Assembly (NCBI RefSeq): GCF_000164695.2
Contig: NC_014643.1
Coordinates: forward strand, 558,001-622,000
Origin: Rothia dentocariosa ATCC 17931
Lineage (GTDB): Bacteria; Actinomycetota; Actinomycetes; Actinomycetales; Micrococcaceae
Direction: 5' to 3'
DNA: 64,000 nt
Below, piece after piece: positions 63,105 to 64,000 of this stretch. Each line of letters starts with the position of its first letter. Within the stretch, counting starts at the first letter, position 1. The position numbers were made by a program, and so were the translations under genes. Under the pieces are notes generated by a model that was given only the letters and a program-made list of their open reading frames with translations, was not told where the DNA came from and searched no databases.

Positions 63105-64000
63105 GGATCTACCTCGGGCTCTGCACAATTAACTTCTGTATTTGCAAGATCAGGATTGAATGTAGCTGTTACCCGAGTATTCCCTGGCAGAATTTGTTTA
63201 TAAGAATTATTATCTTTATATTTTTTGCGCTTATTTAACTCTCTTAGTTTACTTTTATATTCAGTATAATAATCTAAAAATTCACCGTAGTCTGTTTCAG
63301 GAATTTCTGAGTTATCTATGCTCATTGAGTTCCTATAGAAAAATGCTTCTTCATATATTGCTTTAGCTTCAATCCATTTATACCAAGATTCGGCAAAGTA
63401 CAAAACATTACCTACAGAGATTTTTGAAACCCCCAACGATTTTTGCCCAATATACTTAATAAATATTCGTCGAAGAAACCACCAAGTAGCAGGAATAAAA
63501 ATAACTAAAGACAAATACCACACTATCCCTAACAGCTCAAATATATTATAATAACCCATATTATATTTTTTATTAAAAACTTCAATTAATCGAATTCCAG
63601 TGTATGATAATGCCCCTCCCCACAGTATCGACAAAACTACATAATGCAATATTTGAAGCGGATAATATACTAGTAATGAGTCTTTATTGTAACTGGAGAA
63701 TAAAATCGGTAAAGGGTAAATAAAGAAGCATACCAGCGAGATAAGAAAATTTCCAATAAATCCCAATAAACATAACTTAAACAAAGGCACTGGATCATAA
63801 ATTAAATCACTGACATATAGAGCAAGAATAGGAAAAATGAACAATAAAGAGATACAAAAATAATATATAATATAAATATATAAATATTTCCTCAGTGAGA
63901 TATATCCTGAAAGTGATGCAAAGTATGAAAGATAGGGTTTATTGTATGAATAACTAGAGTAATATTTATAGAAACCTTCAGGTGCACTTTGCGATATGTC
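63101..64000 (-). CDS. Low-GC multi-helix membrane protein, partial (N-terminus beyond the window)
   Basis: The frame is open to the window edge, so at least 300 residues; the TTG at 63844 is only an internal possibility. Upstream codons read YNKPYLSYFASLSGY. Four or five hydrophobic helices follow (LYIYIIYYFCISLLFIF and later), then a charged C-terminal part with EAKAIYEEAFFYR and KRKKYKDNN. Codon use is strongly AT-rich, so it is foreign to the host. Stop codons of this gene and the SAP-like pseudogene overlap (CTAG). No family recognised. Confidence 0.65.
   Translation of the reverse strand, partial: DISQSAPEGFYKYYSSYSYNKPYLSYFASLSGYISLRKYLYIYIIYYFCISLLFIFPILALYVSDLIYDPVPLFKLCLLGFIGNFLISLVCFFIYPLPILFSSYNKDSLLVYYPLQILHYVVLSILWGGALSYTGIRLIEVFNKKYNMGYYNIFELLGIVWYLSLVIFIPATWWFLRRIFIKYIGQKSLGVSKISVGNVLYFAESWYKWIEAKAIYEEAFFYRNSMSIDNSEIPETDYGEFLDYYTEYKSKLRELNKRKKYKDNNSYKQILPGNTRVTATFNPDLANTEVNCAEPEVDP

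Overview
The window reads as chromosomal DNA of a Micrococcaceae actinobacterium, most probably a Rothia species. The evidence is family-level protein recognition: DUF3073, DUF3027, DUF6318 and DUF4031 proteins, a sterol-carrier-like protein behind an actinobacterial asparaginase, a DtxR-type regulator, a HspR-type operator on clpB and a c-di-AMP riboswitch before a cell-wall hydrolase. Species assignment is inference only. GC is moderate to high, except for an AT-rich stretch at about 6560-6978 and a clearly foreign low-GC segment at the right end (about 61900-62430 and 63100-64000).

Layout. 1-6.5 kb: PH-like membrane protein, SemiSWEET transporter, asparaginase plus SCP-like protein, then purF-purM. 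7-11 kb: secreted subtilase with an aromatic tail, then an MFS transporter. 10.8-14.5 kb (minus strand): glycosyltransferase/GtrA plus NAGPA-type glycosidase, a TetR regulator behind a nitroreductase remnant, and a DUF3073 protein. 14.8-20.4 kb: a minus-strand surface cluster of DUF4956, a VTC-domain protein and two Cthe_2159-like lipoproteins. 20.8-25.4 kb: sortase substrate with an Excalibur domain, sirtuin, PadR, and a quinone-oxidoreductase/HxlR pair. 25.5-31.3 kb: clpB, membrane protein, SDR-like protein, HAD hydrolase, dps. 31-41.7 kb: MMPL transporter, ferritin-like/VIT1 iron transporter, sucCD, pcrA, VOC protein. 42.7-50.8 kb: tandem Ser-rich lipoproteins, tRNA-Arg(CCU), DUF4031-HD protein, YrdC-like protein, NlpC/P60 hydrolase with riboswitch, dtxR, DUF3027. 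50.8-53.6 kb: two-component system and a lone WXG100 protein. 53.8-60.5 kb: RNase H fusion, Sfp-type PPTase, the 2,3-dihydroxybenzoate genes dhbBAC and rclA. 60.7-64 kb: a decayed accessory region with remnants of an SDR, a HigB toxin and a SAP-like protein, plus an orphan HigA, a DinB-like protein, MepB and a partial membrane protein.

How the genes work together. Iron and oxidant handling is the main theme: DtxR with a candidate autoregulatory box, a 15/19 DtxR-type box before the catechol genes, Dps, a ferritin-like/VIT1 iron exporter, and an RclA-type reductase beside the catechol operon. A second theme is the cell envelope: several lipoproteins, a sorted surface protein, the c-di-AMP-controlled hydrolase and the VTC/DUF4956/Cthe_2159 cluster. 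No CRISPR array, rRNA operon, intact prophage or insertion sequence was seen.
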